Position numbers and translations under genes: made by a program | Notes under the pieces: generated by a model | Seen by the model: the letters and a program-made list of their open reading frames with translations, nothing else | Told to the model about the DNA's origin: nothing | Database searches by the model: none | From: FEN-987 sp964598845 | GTDB lineage: Archaea > Thermoproteota > Bathyarchaeia > 40CM-2-53-6 | Direction of reading: 5' to 3' | DNA: 64,000 nucleotides | NCBI GenBank assembly: GCA_964598845.1 | Contig: CAZRDM010000007.1 | Span: 1 to 64,000, forward strand | Shown here: positions 15,716 to 23,861 of the stretch, in pieces | Position numbering within the stretch: position 1 is the stretch's first letter | How the letters are laid out: each line of letters begins with the position of its first letter

Positions 15716-16435
15716 TTAGCCCTGCTCAGGAACTGACGGCCATGTCCTGAGTGATCTTAGCAATGCAGTTGCTGTGATGGTCGAGAGAGCAACTATCACA
15801 ATTCGCTCCACCGGATAGAGCCAGAAAATCGCGTACCAGAACTGCTTGAAGCTAGACGGACTGATTCCTCCCAGCAGACCTACAGCCGTTTCATAGAGGA
15901 GCCCTCCCGCCAGATGCTGCAACATGGTCCCAACAAACGCCAGCGTCGCGATCGCTGCAACACGATGGGAATCATTGCGAGCTATCCAAACTGGAACCCT
16001 TTCGGCCATCGGAGATACCAGGACGGCGAGCGCTACTATGTGAAGCCAAGTGAAGGGTATGTAGCCGTAGCCGAAGAGCAGACTGTATGGGCTCAAGAGA
16101 TAGGCCACCATGATAATTATGTAAGCCCCTCGTACGATGAGGAACCGTTTCGAGAGAATGAGGCTAGCAGCGAGCACATTAACTAGGCCGGGAACGAAGT
16201 CAAAACCGAAGAAAACGGGCGATCTCACTGGATAAGCAAGAATCGTCCCAGCAACGACCGCGAGAACGCTGCTCCGTGTGCCGGCAATGATCGCAACTGA
16301 AGTAAGTATGAAATCTGCTGCCGTAAAACGACCAGATACTCCAATCATCTGGAATGTGGGGATCGCTCGGAGCACGAAATATACTGCAGCAAGAACAGAA
16401 GCCAATGCTATCTGGCGCGTCTTTGATTGTGGCAT
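15716..16435 (-). CDS. ECF-transporter S-component-like membrane protein
   Basis: About six hydrophobic segments and the pattern IALASVLAAVYFVLRAIP at the N-terminus, with AADFILTSVAIIAGTRSSVLAVVAGTILAY, are typical of substrate-binding S subunits of energy-coupling-factor vitamin transporters. No ATPase or T subunit is nearby. The chosen start is ATG at 16433-16435 (MPQSKTRQ); the open frame extends 40 residues upstream, but that part is polar, Cys-rich and unlike the family. It lies convergent with the pterin genes. The substrate cannot be named. Confidence 0.65.
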   Translation of the reverse strand: MPQSKTRQIALASVLAAVYFVLRAIPTFQMIGVSGRFTAADFILTSVAIIAGTRSSVLAVVAGTILAYPVRSPVFFGFDFVPGLVNVLAASLILSKRFLIVRGAYIIIMVAYLLSPYSLLFGYGYIPFTWLHIVALAVLVSPMAERVPVWIARNDSHRVAAIATLAFVGTMLQHLAGGLLYETAVGLLGGISPSSFKQFWYAIFWLYPVERIVIVALSTITATALLRSLRTWPSVPEQG

Positions 16436-16653
16436 GTCGTGCATTGTATCCCATTCGCGAATAAGTTTTGCTTTCATGAGGCAGGCAGCGGAACAACTGG
16501 AGGAAGCGACTCTCTTGATGCCCCTCCATCCTGTTTGGAAGCGGAAAAAACGCATTAGAGGACACAGATCGGGACCTATCTTCGAATCCTAAACATGACT
16601 TAATTATCCCGGAACAATAACGGCAAGATGGAGCGAGGTTTCAAGGATAGACT

Positions 16654-17004
16654 ATGTGCGAGCTGCATGTTTATCTGAGGCGTCCGGGCTCCAGTTCCAA
16701 GATCGCGAGTGAGGTAATATACGCTGGCGCTGACCGCGGCGCACTAGTAGTCAGAGACATCGTCGGGTCCACGAAGAAGTTTGAAGACATCATGATATCA
16801 GAGATCGACATCAGCCACGAACGCATGGAACTCAGGGAATCACCGGTACTAGGGCCCGTTTTAGAGTTCATCTCGACGTACGACGAGTGCCTTTCAAAGG
16901 GTAGGTACGAGAGGAATATTGAGGTTCGCTGGGAAGAGGTCAAGGCACGAGGAGACCAGATGGTTCGCGATCTCTGGACTAAATTCAAGAAGGCTAAGGC
17001 TTGA
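16654..17004 (+). CDS. CooT-like small nickel-binding protein
   Basis: The protein begins MCELHVYL, matching the MCE/MCEA start of CooT, whose N-terminal Cys2 helps bind Ni(II) during CO dehydrogenase maturation. The following small beta-barrel pattern (VIYAGADRGALVVRDIVG...ISEIDISHERMEL) also fits. At 116 aa it has an added helical tail of about 45 residues. Its stop overlaps the start of the cooC gene (TTGA), so the two are translationally coupled. A CTTAATTATC box near 16599 may be its promoter. CODH nickel insertion is the likely role. Confidence 0.72.
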   Translation: MCELHVYLRRPGSSSKIASEVIYAGADRGALVVRDIVGSTKKFEDIMISEIDISHERMELRESPVLGPVLEFISTYDECLSKGRYERNIEVRWEEVKARGDQMVRDLWTKFKKAKA

Positions 17005-17786
17005 CGTTCACGATCGCAGTTTCCGGCAAAGGAGGAACAGGGAAGACCACTGTAGCTGCTCTGCTTGTACGGATTCTTTGGGAAAAGACTGGAAGGCCCG
17101 TCTTGGCCGTTGACGCAGACCCCAACGCAAACCTCAATGAACTGTTAGGTGTCCCCGTCAGGGCCGCCGTCGGCGACATACGAGAACGCCTCCTCGAGGA
17201 GAAAGACAGCCTCTCGCCAAGCCAGACTAGGGAAGACTACCTCAACGCCATGATCCAGAGCTCCCTAACCGAATGCGAAGGATTCGACCTTCTCGTGATG
17301 GGTAGACCTGAAGGACCGGGCTGCTACTGTTACGTTAACAACCTCCTTCGGAAGATACTTGACTCAATAACTTCCAGCTATGCTCTCGTAGTGATGGATG
17401 CCGAGGCAGGACTCGAGCACTTCAGTAGAAGAACAACACGGGATATCGACATCCTGTTGATCATGACAGACCCAACTACTCGAGGCATCACCACGGCCAA
17501 GAGAATATCCGAGCTGATAAAGGAAATCGGCACCAACATCGGTAGATTGTATATCGTAGCGAACAGGATTCCCAATGTCATACGAGACAAGGTTGCCCGC
17601 GATATTGCCGGGGTGGGCTTGGAGTGCATAGGCCTCATCCCTGAGGATCCGCTCGTTCAGGAATTCGACATTACTGGAAGACCCATCGTAAAACTTCCTG
17701 AAACCTCTCATGTCTACAAGGCAACTCTGGAGATTGTGCAGAAACTCCCGATTCCAGAACTGGTCCCCCCAAGAACAGTCGGGTAG
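17001..17786 (+). CDS. cooC: CooC-like CO dehydrogenase maturation ATPase
   Basis: A MinD/ArsA-type P-loop ATPase that loads nickel into the CODH C-cluster. The P-loop is GKGGTGKTT near residue 9, followed by AVDADPNANL. The CooC-specific metal-binding CxC is present in GPGCYCYVNNLLR near residue 110, and the Walker-B-like MDAEAGLEH follows. The start is TTG overlapping the stop of the cooT-like gene. 261 aa is the normal length. It probably serves the CdhA encoded at 30828-33179; a second cooC occurs at 22789. Confidence 0.9.
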   Translation: MTFTIAVSGKGGTGKTTVAALLVRILWEKTGRPVLAVDADPNANLNELLGVPVRAAVGDIRERLLEEKDSLSPSQTREDYLNAMIQSSLTECEGFDLLVMGRPEGPGCYCYVNNLLRKILDSITSSYALVVMDAEAGLEHFSRRTTRDIDILLIMTDPTTRGITTAKRISELIKEIGTNIGRLYIVANRIPNVIRDKVARDIAGVGLECIGLIPEDPLVQEFDITGRPIVKLPETSHVYKATLEIVQKLPIPELVPPRTVG

Positions 17787-17858
17787 GAACTCAAGGTCGC
17801 GGTTACAAGAAAGGGCGAGGTCCGCAAGACCACAATCGCAGGAATGCTGGTCGCCTGA
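17787..17858 (+). pseudogene. Decayed cooC N-terminus
   Basis: Directly after the cooC stop, one frame reads ELKVAVTRKGEVRKTTIAG and then MLVA before a TGA. This is recognisably the cooC start (compare LKVALAGKGGVGKTTIT of the gene at 22789), but three P-loop glycines are replaced by R, E and R and the frame stops after 23 codons. Downstream to about 18130 are only broken frames, one of which contains VWLDAEHL, reminiscent of the VLAIDADP strand. The region 17859-18295 otherwise shows no intact gene; TATA-like sequences (CATATATAG near 18209) precede the next gene. Confidence 0.55.
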
Positions 17859-18295
17859 TAACAAGGTAGTCCTTCTCACCAGCCTTGATCGGCTCCTCAT
17901 CACCATCGTAAACGTATGGCTCGACGCCGAACACTTGCCCATCCCACGTGTTGTACGAGATGTTCGTCCTCGAGAGCGGGACCATCGACTGTAGAGAGGC
18001 AGATCAATGGGTTCGGAGACTCGTCCATTCTTATGGTGCCAAAAACAGTTCATCCGCGACCTGCCCCCAGAAAGATACAGGGTCCTGAAGGCTCCCCCTG
18101 GGTGTTTCCCGAGGAATGTCAATTTGGGCAAAGATCAGACTTGATGCGGGAAGAACTTCCCGGAGCAGATCAAACACACCCTGTCTAAATCGCATTCAGC
18201 CCAGAGAATCATATATAGAAGAGCTCCTGGTGAATATAGCGAATGTACTCGGGACGTCGTAGTACTTATAGGAGCATTATTCCGTATCAGACGCG

Positions 18296-18697
18296 GTGCG
18301 AGATTTGCCGTTACAAGAGGAGCGAACAAGACAGCAGTGTGAACAGCTAGAGAAGGCATGGGATATCCTAAATGAGGCTACAGCAGAGCTGGGGAGTCGC
18401 ATAGCGAACTTGCCACCAGACATCCACATATCGCTTAGAGGAGCCAAAGCTTTGATCAGCGTCTGCAAATCTCATCCGAGATTGACTGATCTCACTGCCG
18501 GGGATGTCGACAAATACGAAGGCTTCTGTGCGATGTGCTGCGGCGCTGACATCGTCGCGCGAATAAAGTGCGAGCTACGAAACGTTGAAGATCGACTCAT
18601 TCTCAAGGCAATGAATGAACTTGGAAGTAGCTATGCTCTCAGACTCCAAGAGAAAACGATGAGAGCTTGGGATGCTATAAAGCCGCTAGCAGTCTGA
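18296..18697 (+). CDS. DUF2096-like archaeal protein, short form
   Basis: A 133-aa helical protein with GTG start. LEKAWDILNEATAEL and LPPDIHISLRGAKALISVCKSHP align by eye with the 195-aa protein at 6672, and both resemble the uncharacterised archaeal family DUF2096. It has three cysteines, two of them in a FCAMCCGADI segment near residue 77. It precedes the mvhD-hdrA-hdrA genes, as the longer relative neighbours the first hdrA. Function unknown; recurrent association with hdrA suggests an accessory role. Confidence 0.55.
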   Translation: MRDLPLQEERTRQQCEQLEKAWDILNEATAELGSRIANLPPDIHISLRGAKALISVCKSHPRLTDLTAGDVDKYEGFCAMCCGADIVARIKCELRNVEDRLILKAMNELGSSYALRLQEKTMRAWDAIKPLAV

Positions 18698-18870
18698 GCC
18701 CCTTGGGGATACGAGTCGCCCCTCCGTTCTACGCATCTGACTCTTCGGCCAGCGTAGAGAGACCCCTCAGGCTATGATCCAGGGACCTAGGCTCCTTTCT
18801 TCTCGCTTGCTCCCCGATTGGAGTCGGATAGGAGTGTCTCTATATTCGTTACATACAAAAATCACGTTAT

Positions 18871-18878
18871 CTATATAC
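18871..18878 (+). promoter_or_regulatory. TATA-like box of the mvhD-hdrA operon
   Basis: CTATATAC at 18871-18878 is the best TATA candidate for the GTG at 18956 and predicts a leader of about 50 nt. The rest of 18698-18955 shows no gene. Confidence 0.4.
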
Positions 18879-18955
18879 AGACTGAAAAGCCGTATTAACC
18901 GCGTGAAAAGTCAGGGGAGCTCCATCTGGCCCAGACTCCTCCAAGCTTCGATCCA

Positions 18956-19345
18956 GTGATAATCGGTTTCTGTTGTTACTGGTGTTCCTATGCGGGTGCG
19001 GACCTCGCGGGAACGAGTCGAGACGAGTACCCCCCGAACATCAGAATCATTCGCGTCATGTGCACGCAAATGGTTCCCCTATGGCTTGTTGTCGACGCGC
19101 TCACGAAGGGAGCTGACGGCGTCCTCATATGTGGATGTCATCCGGGCGACTGCCACTATCTAGATGGCGATGAAAAGACGCATCGTCGAGTAGAAGCCCT
19201 CGCTGTGATGCTCCAAGACATGGGCCTCGAGCCTGAACGGTTAAGGCTCGAATGGATTTCGGCTGGTGAGGGAGAAAAGTTTGCCAAGCTGGTTAGAGAT
19301 TTCACTGATGCCATCGCAAAACTAGGACCGAATGCGTTCAAGTGA
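18956..19345 (+). CDS. mvhD: MvhD-like [2Fe-2S] iron-sulfur protein
   Basis: MvhD passes electrons between a hydrogenase or other donor and HdrA. All cysteine groups of the family are present: FCCYWCSYAGADLAG, RVMCTQMVP and ICGCHPGDCHY. The chosen start is GTG at 18956. Its stop lies within the start of the next hdrA gene, so the genes are coupled. No hydrogenase genes occur in the window, so the electron donor could be another oxidoreductase such as a formate dehydrogenase or F420H2 oxidase encoded elsewhere. Confidence 0.92.
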   Translation: MIIGFCCYWCSYAGADLAGTSRDEYPPNIRIIRVMCTQMVPLWLVVDALTKGADGVLICGCHPGDCHYLDGDEKTHRRVEALAVMLQDMGLEPERLRLEWISAGEGEKFAKLVRDFTDAIAKLGPNAFK

Positions 19346-20636
19346 GATGAGACAATTGGCCAACGCTGCGCTAGTAATAGGCGGCGGGATAGCGGGCATC
19401 CAAGCTTCGTTGGACCTTGCAGAACAAGGCTTTGAGGTCTACCTAGTCGAGAGAAAACCGAGCTTGGGAGGCAGGATGATCGAACTGGATAAGACTTTCC
19501 CCACTATGGACTGCTCGGTATGCATGCTGACTCCCAAGATGGTTGACGCCGCCAAGCATCCGAAGATACACCTTCTCACCTACTCAGAGGTACAGCAAAT
19601 TCAAGGGAAGGCAGGTGCTTTCAGAGTAAGGATCCTAAGGAAACCCAGGTATGTTGATGAAATCATCTGCACGGGCTGCGGAATCTGCGCGACCGTGTGC
19701 CCCGCTGAGGTCACCAACGAGTTCCTTGCCGGAGTGGGAGTTAGAAAAGCAATCTACGTTCCATTCCCGCAAGCCGTTCCATTGGTCTACACAATCGATA
19801 TGGAGAACTGCGTCCTGTGTAGCCTTTGCCAGAAGTCCTGCCCTGCCAACGCGATTAAACTTGATCAGAAGCCTGAAGAACTTGAAGTCAAGGTAGGAGC
19901 CATAGTACTGGCTACGGGATCCGATGTATTCGACCCTGCCAAGAAGCCCCGCTACGGGCACGGGCTCTATGAGAATGTCCTCACTGGACTGAGACTAGAA
20001 CGACTCCTCAGCGTATCAAGCCCCACTGCAGGACGGATCGTCAGACCCTCCGACGGGAAGACCCCCAAGAAAATCGCCTTCCTTCAATGTGTCGGATCAA
20101 GAGACCAGAGTATCGGGAACTCTTATTGTTCCAGAGTTTGCTGCATGTATGCTTTGAAGCAAGCGCGTCTCGTCAAGGAACAAGTTCCCGATGCGGAGAT
20201 AACCATGTTCTACATGGACATCATAGTATTCGGAAAGGGTCACGAAGAATTCTACATGCGAACATGTGATGAGCTGAAACTGAAGCTGATCAAGGGTAGG
20301 GTAGCACAGATCAAAGAAGATCGGAAGACTAAGAGACTCTCCCTTAAGTACGAAGACGTCGAGCAACGAAAGACCTCGGCTCAGCTTTTTGATCTCGTGA
20401 TACTTTCTGTAGGCCTGGTATCAACTGCGGACGAAGTAAGATCAATCCTCCCTGTTGCCATCGACGACGATCGATTCCTCCGCACTGTGGAGCCGAAGAT
20501 CGATCCCGTACTGACGCCGATTGAGGGTGTATTCGTTGCAGGAGTAGTCGAAGGACCGAAGGATATTCCTGATTCGGTAGCGCAGGCAAGCGCCGCGGCC
20601 ATGAAAGCCTCTATAGTCCTCTCGAGGGCTCGATAG
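19332..20636 (+). CDS. hdrA: HdrA-like flavoprotein, short core form (QmoA-like)
   Basis: At 434 aa this has only the HdrA core: the FAD motif VIGGGIAGIQASLDLAEQG, the cysteine motif MDCSVCMLTPK, two ferredoxin motifs (CTGCGICATVCP and CVLCSLCQKSCP), CVGSRD...CSRVCC, and the closing FVAGVVEGPKDIPDSVAQASAAA. It lacks the N-terminal CHCG domain and any C-terminal clusters, as in QmoA. It overlaps mvhD by 14 bp and abuts the next hdrA at position 20636. Together they probably form a flavin-based bifurcating or confurcating module. ATG at 19347 is an alternative start. Confidence 0.9.
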   Translation: MRSSEMRQLANAALVIGGGIAGIQASLDLAEQGFEVYLVERKPSLGGRMIELDKTFPTMDCSVCMLTPKMVDAAKHPKIHLLTYSEVQQIQGKAGAFRVRILRKPRYVDEIICTGCGICATVCPAEVTNEFLAGVGVRKAIYVPFPQAVPLVYTIDMENCVLCSLCQKSCPANAIKLDQKPEELEVKVGAIVLATGSDVFDPAKKPRYGHGLYENVLTGLRLERLLSVSSPTAGRIVRPSDGKTPKKIAFLQCVGSRDQSIGNSYCSRVCCMYALKQARLVKEQVPDAEITMFYMDIIVFGKGHEEFYMRTCDELKLKLIKGRVAQIKEDRKTKRLSLKYEDVEQRKTSAQLFDLVILSVGLVSTADEVRSILPVAIDDDRFLRTVEPKIDPVLTPIEGVFVAGVVEGPKDIPDSVAQASAAAMKASIVLSRAR

Positions 20637-22636
20637 TGAGTTCGGGAGAACCAAGAATCGGCGTCTACATCTGCCATTGCGGTGTCAACATCGCGTCGGT
20701 GGTGAATGTTGAGGAGGTCACCAAGTATGCGCAGTGCCTGCCGAATCTTGTTCTTGCGAAGAGCCACCTGTACATGTGCTCGGTCCTTGGTCAAGAAATG
20801 ATCACAAAGGATATCGTAGAGCACAATCTCAATAGAGTGGTCGTCGCCGCGTGCACTCCACGATTGCACGAATTGACGTTCAGATGCACCATCGAGAAGG
20901 CGGGTTTGAATCCATACGTGCTTGAGGTGGCAAACATACGTGAGCACTGCTCATGGGTTCACGCATCTCAACCCGAGAAGGCCACGTCGAAGGCCAAGGA
21001 CATTGTGCGCATGGCGGTCGCGAGGGCTCGCCTCCTCGAGCCTCTTGAGAAGAGGGTAGTCGAAGCGACAACTCGCGCCTTGGTCGTGGGCGGAGGAGTT
21101 GCAGGAATGAGGGCCGGCATCGACCTCGCCGAAAGAGGCATCGAGGTCTACCTCGTGGAAAGATCTCCGAGCCTCGGGGGACACACCGCTCAACTCGCTA
21201 GGGTGTTTCCAACAGAAGATGATGCAGAATCTCTTCTCCGAAGATTATATGGGAGACTTTCACAGGAACCAGCCATCAAAATTCTAACCAATGCCGATGT
21301 GGAATCGGTAGAGGGATTCGTCCACAACTTTGATGTAACGATCTCCATCCGACCCAGGCGTGTCAATGACTCCTGCAACGCATGTGCCAAGTGCGAGTCT
21401 GTCTGCCCCATTGAGGTGCCGAACGAGCACGACTACGGCTTGACCAAACGGAAAGCCGTATACCTGCCTAGCCCCTGCGCGTACCCTCCAATTTACGTGA
21501 TCGATGAGAAGAACTGTACCCTCTGCGGAAAGTGTGTCTCCGCGTGTGAAAGAGACGCCATCGATCTTACAGAGACTAGCACAAAGGTCGACCAGAAAGT
21601 AGGAGGCATCATAGTGGCTACGGGCTTCGAGCCATACGAACCTCAAAAACGAGAATTTGGCTACGGACTGACCCAAAAGATAATGACACTACCCCAATTC
21701 ATCAGGCTTCTAGATGAAAATGGACCAACAAAGGGTAGATTGGATCTAGGCCGAGGACCCCCAAACAACGTCGTGTTCATAACATGCGTTGGGTCTCGGC
21801 AACGCGAGGGAGTCTACAAGCCTCTCACGGAGGATCAGAAGCTCAATGGTTATTGCTCACGTGTCTGTTGCACAGCTTCCCTCCAAAATGAGCTCACGCT
21901 GAAGAAGAAGTATCCCCGATGCAATGTTTTCCACCTATACCGTGATATTCGAATTTATGGGAGGGGCCACGAAGAACTCTACGAAGACGCCACCAACTCT
22001 TCGATCTTCTTCATCAGGTATGCCGAGGAAGACCCACCCACCGTCATCGTGAACGGCGATAAAGCATTAGTCAGAGTTCGCGACACGCTCAACGGACGCA
22101 AGCAGCTCGAAGTCCCAGCCGACTTGGTTGTGCTCTCCGTTGGAATGACGCCGAGGGCCAGCACCAAAGACCTTCAAGCGAAACTCAGGATTTCATCGAG
22201 TTCTGACGGCTTCATACAGGAAATCCACGCCAAGCTGAGACCTGTTGAAGTCTCGACTGACGGAATTCTCATCGCCGGAGCAGCGCAGTCACCTAGAGAC
22301 ATCACAGAAAGTGCTATCTCGGGATCGGCTGCAGCGGCGAAGGCCGCAGTCATTCTGGCAAATGACAAGGTCGAGCTAGACCCCATCATCGCTGCCGTAG
22401 ATGAAACCAAATGTGACGGATGTGCTCTGTGTATTGAGACGTGCACATTCAAAGCGATCGACCTCAAAGAAACAGTTGAGAAGAAGGAAATGAAGAAACG
22501 CGCTTTCGTGAACGACACTCTCTGCAAAGGTTGCGGGGCTTGCGCAGCTATCTGTCCGCCTAGAGCGATCTCGGTGAAGCACTTCACGCTACCGCAGCTC
22601 AGCGCTGTATTGGAGGCTGCTCTCTCGAGGACTTAA
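20636..22636 (+). CDS. hdrA: HdrA-like flavoprotein, long form (QmoB-like) lacking one cysteine motif
   Basis: At 666 aa it has the N-terminal CHCGVNIA domain (about 1-140), the FAD core VVGGGVAGMRAG, ferredoxin motifs CNACAKCESVCP and CTLCGKCVSACE, CVGSRQ...CSRVCC with an insertion, and two C-terminal ferredoxin motifs (CDGCALCIETCT and CKGCGACAAICP). Where other HdrAs have LDCSxCILxPK, this protein reads FPTEDDAESLLRRLYG, so that cysteine pair is missing. No MvhD domain is fused, but mvhD is two genes upstream. The pairing of a short and a long HdrA resembles QmoA/QmoB of sulfate reducers. The GTG start overlaps the previous stop. Confidence 0.9.
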   Translation: MSSGEPRIGVYICHCGVNIASVVNVEEVTKYAQCLPNLVLAKSHLYMCSVLGQEMITKDIVEHNLNRVVVAACTPRLHELTFRCTIEKAGLNPYVLEVANIREHCSWVHASQPEKATSKAKDIVRMAVARARLLEPLEKRVVEATTRALVVGGGVAGMRAGIDLAERGIEVYLVERSPSLGGHTAQLARVFPTEDDAESLLRRLYGRLSQEPAIKILTNADVESVEGFVHNFDVTISIRPRRVNDSCNACAKCESVCPIEVPNEHDYGLTKRKAVYLPSPCAYPPIYVIDEKNCTLCGKCVSACERDAIDLTETSTKVDQKVGGIIVATGFEPYEPQKREFGYGLTQKIMTLPQFIRLLDENGPTKGRLDLGRGPPNNVVFITCVGSRQREGVYKPLTEDQKLNGYCSRVCCTASLQNELTLKKKYPRCNVFHLYRDIRIYGRGHEELYEDATNSSIFFIRYAEEDPPTVIVNGDKALVRVRDTLNGRKQLEVPADLVVLSVGMTPRASTKDLQAKLRISSSSDGFIQEIHAKLRPVEVSTDGILIAGAAQSPRDITESAISGSAAAAKAAVILANDKVELDPIIAAVDETKCDGCALCIETCTFKAIDLKETVEKKEMKKRAFVNDTLCKGCGACAAICPPRAISVKHFTLPQLSAVLEAALSRT

Positions 22637-22788
22637 CGCAGAGTTGGACTACCCCAAAAAATCTCAGCCGACCATTAATTGCTTTGTGAACCGGTCCGCT
22701 AATTCCATAGACTAGGTATTTATCCCATCGCTTTGCTACTTTTGCACATAGGCGTGTACGGCATACCATTCCGGGGAAACTGAGTGCC

Positions 22789-23586
22789 TTGAAGGTTGCA
22801 CTTGCAGGCAAGGGTGGGGTGGGTAAGACGACGATCACAGCCATCCTGGCGAGGCTACTTGGACGAGCTGGTCTTAGAGTGTTGGCTATCGATGCCGACC
22901 CCGCAATGAATCTTGCAGTCACCCTTGGAATTTCACCTAGCATAGCGAAGACGATCGTGCCGATTACTGACAATTCCGATCTGATTAAAGAGCGCACCGG
23001 CGCACGCCCTGGCGAGATAAGCGGAGCGATCTTTAGTCTCAATCCCAAGGTTCAAGATCTGACCTCAAAATTTGCCGTTCCTGCTTCTGACAATACGAGC
23101 CTGCTGGTTCTGGGAACAGTGAAATCGGCAGGTTCAGGGTGCATGTGTCCGGCAAACGCGTTACTTCGTGCGCTGCTCCGTCATGTTTTCCTGCACAAAG
23201 GTGAAGCGGTCGTAATGGACATGGAAGCTGGCCTCGAACACTTGGGACGTGGAGTGATCCGCGGCGTAGACGCGGTTCTGACGGTTCTAGAGCCGAGACC
23301 GTCCTCAGTTGAGGTATACCGCAAGATAGCCGCGCTTGCAGATCAGCTGGGGGTGCGAACGATCATGCCCGTAGGCAACAAAATCGCTGACGCAGCGGAT
23401 GGAGATTTCCTCAGGCGTGAGCTCGAAGCATCAGGACACAAGCTTGTCGCTGCTATTCCGTACGACGTGAACATCGTCAACGCCGAGATGTCGCGCACAC
23501 CTCTCCTCGAGCTTGCCCCGGAAGCACCATCTGTCAAGGCCGTCGACATTTTGAAGCAGAGGCTGATCGAAGATTTCGAAGCCTAA
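22789..23586 (+). CDS. cooC: CooC-like CO dehydrogenase maturation ATPase, second copy
   Basis: P-loop GKGGVGKTT at residue 6, AIDADPAMNL, the CooC metal motif GSGCMCPANALLR near residue 110 and MDMEAGLEHLGRG. The start is TTG. It lies 152 bp after the long hdrA with its own possible TATA box (GGTATTTATC near 22716), so it may be transcribed alone. The two intact CooCs share the fold but differ through most of the sequence, so they are old paralogs. One may serve CdhA and the other another Ni enzyme, or both the same one. Confidence 0.9.
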   Translation: MKVALAGKGGVGKTTITAILARLLGRAGLRVLAIDADPAMNLAVTLGISPSIAKTIVPITDNSDLIKERTGARPGEISGAIFSLNPKVQDLTSKFAVPASDNTSLLVLGTVKSAGSGCMCPANALLRALLRHVFLHKGEAVVMDMEAGLEHLGRGVIRGVDAVLTVLEPRPSSVEVYRKIAALADQLGVRTIMPVGNKIADAADGDFLRRELEASGHKLVAAIPYDVNIVNAEMSRTPLLELAPEAPSVKAVDILKQRLIEDFEA

Positions 23587-23674
23587 GCGAAGCAAACCAA
23601 CTGAACCGTTCGACCTTGAGCCACTGCAATCGGTCTAGAGAGTCAGGTCAGCTCTTTCGACCCCAAAGCTTGCG

Positions 23675-23830
23675 CTACGCGAACATGGCTTTTGAAATGT
23701 AAACATGATAAATTGACTCCGGAGGGTGATCTACATCCCTCTTTGCCACATCAGGCGCTTCGATAGCCATCTGCTCACGTTCTTCAGCATTAGTACCGGG
23801 GCCGATCTTCGGTGTATCGAAACAATCCAT
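23675..23830 (-). CDS. Possible small protein downstream of aldehyde:ferredoxin oxidoreductase
   Basis: A 51-codon ATG frame begins 31 nt after the stop of the aldehyde:ferredoxin oxidoreductase gene on the same strand: MDCFDTPKIGPGTNAEEREQ at the start, acidic in the middle, ending IYHVYISKAMFA. No family is recognised. Its position at the end of a tight operon favours a real gene, but length alone gives little support. The rest of 23587-23861 shows no gene. Confidence 0.35.
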   Translation of the reverse strand: MDCFDTPKIGPGTNAEEREQMAIEAPDVAKRDVDHPPESIYHVYISKAMFA

Positions 23831-23861
23831 GGTGCCAATCGACAGAAGCTCTCTTTCGTCG

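Noticed and set aside
17916..18188. 90-aa plus-strand frame as a gene
   Set aside because: Composition is arginine/serine/proline rich without fold, in a region of decayed cooC sequence.
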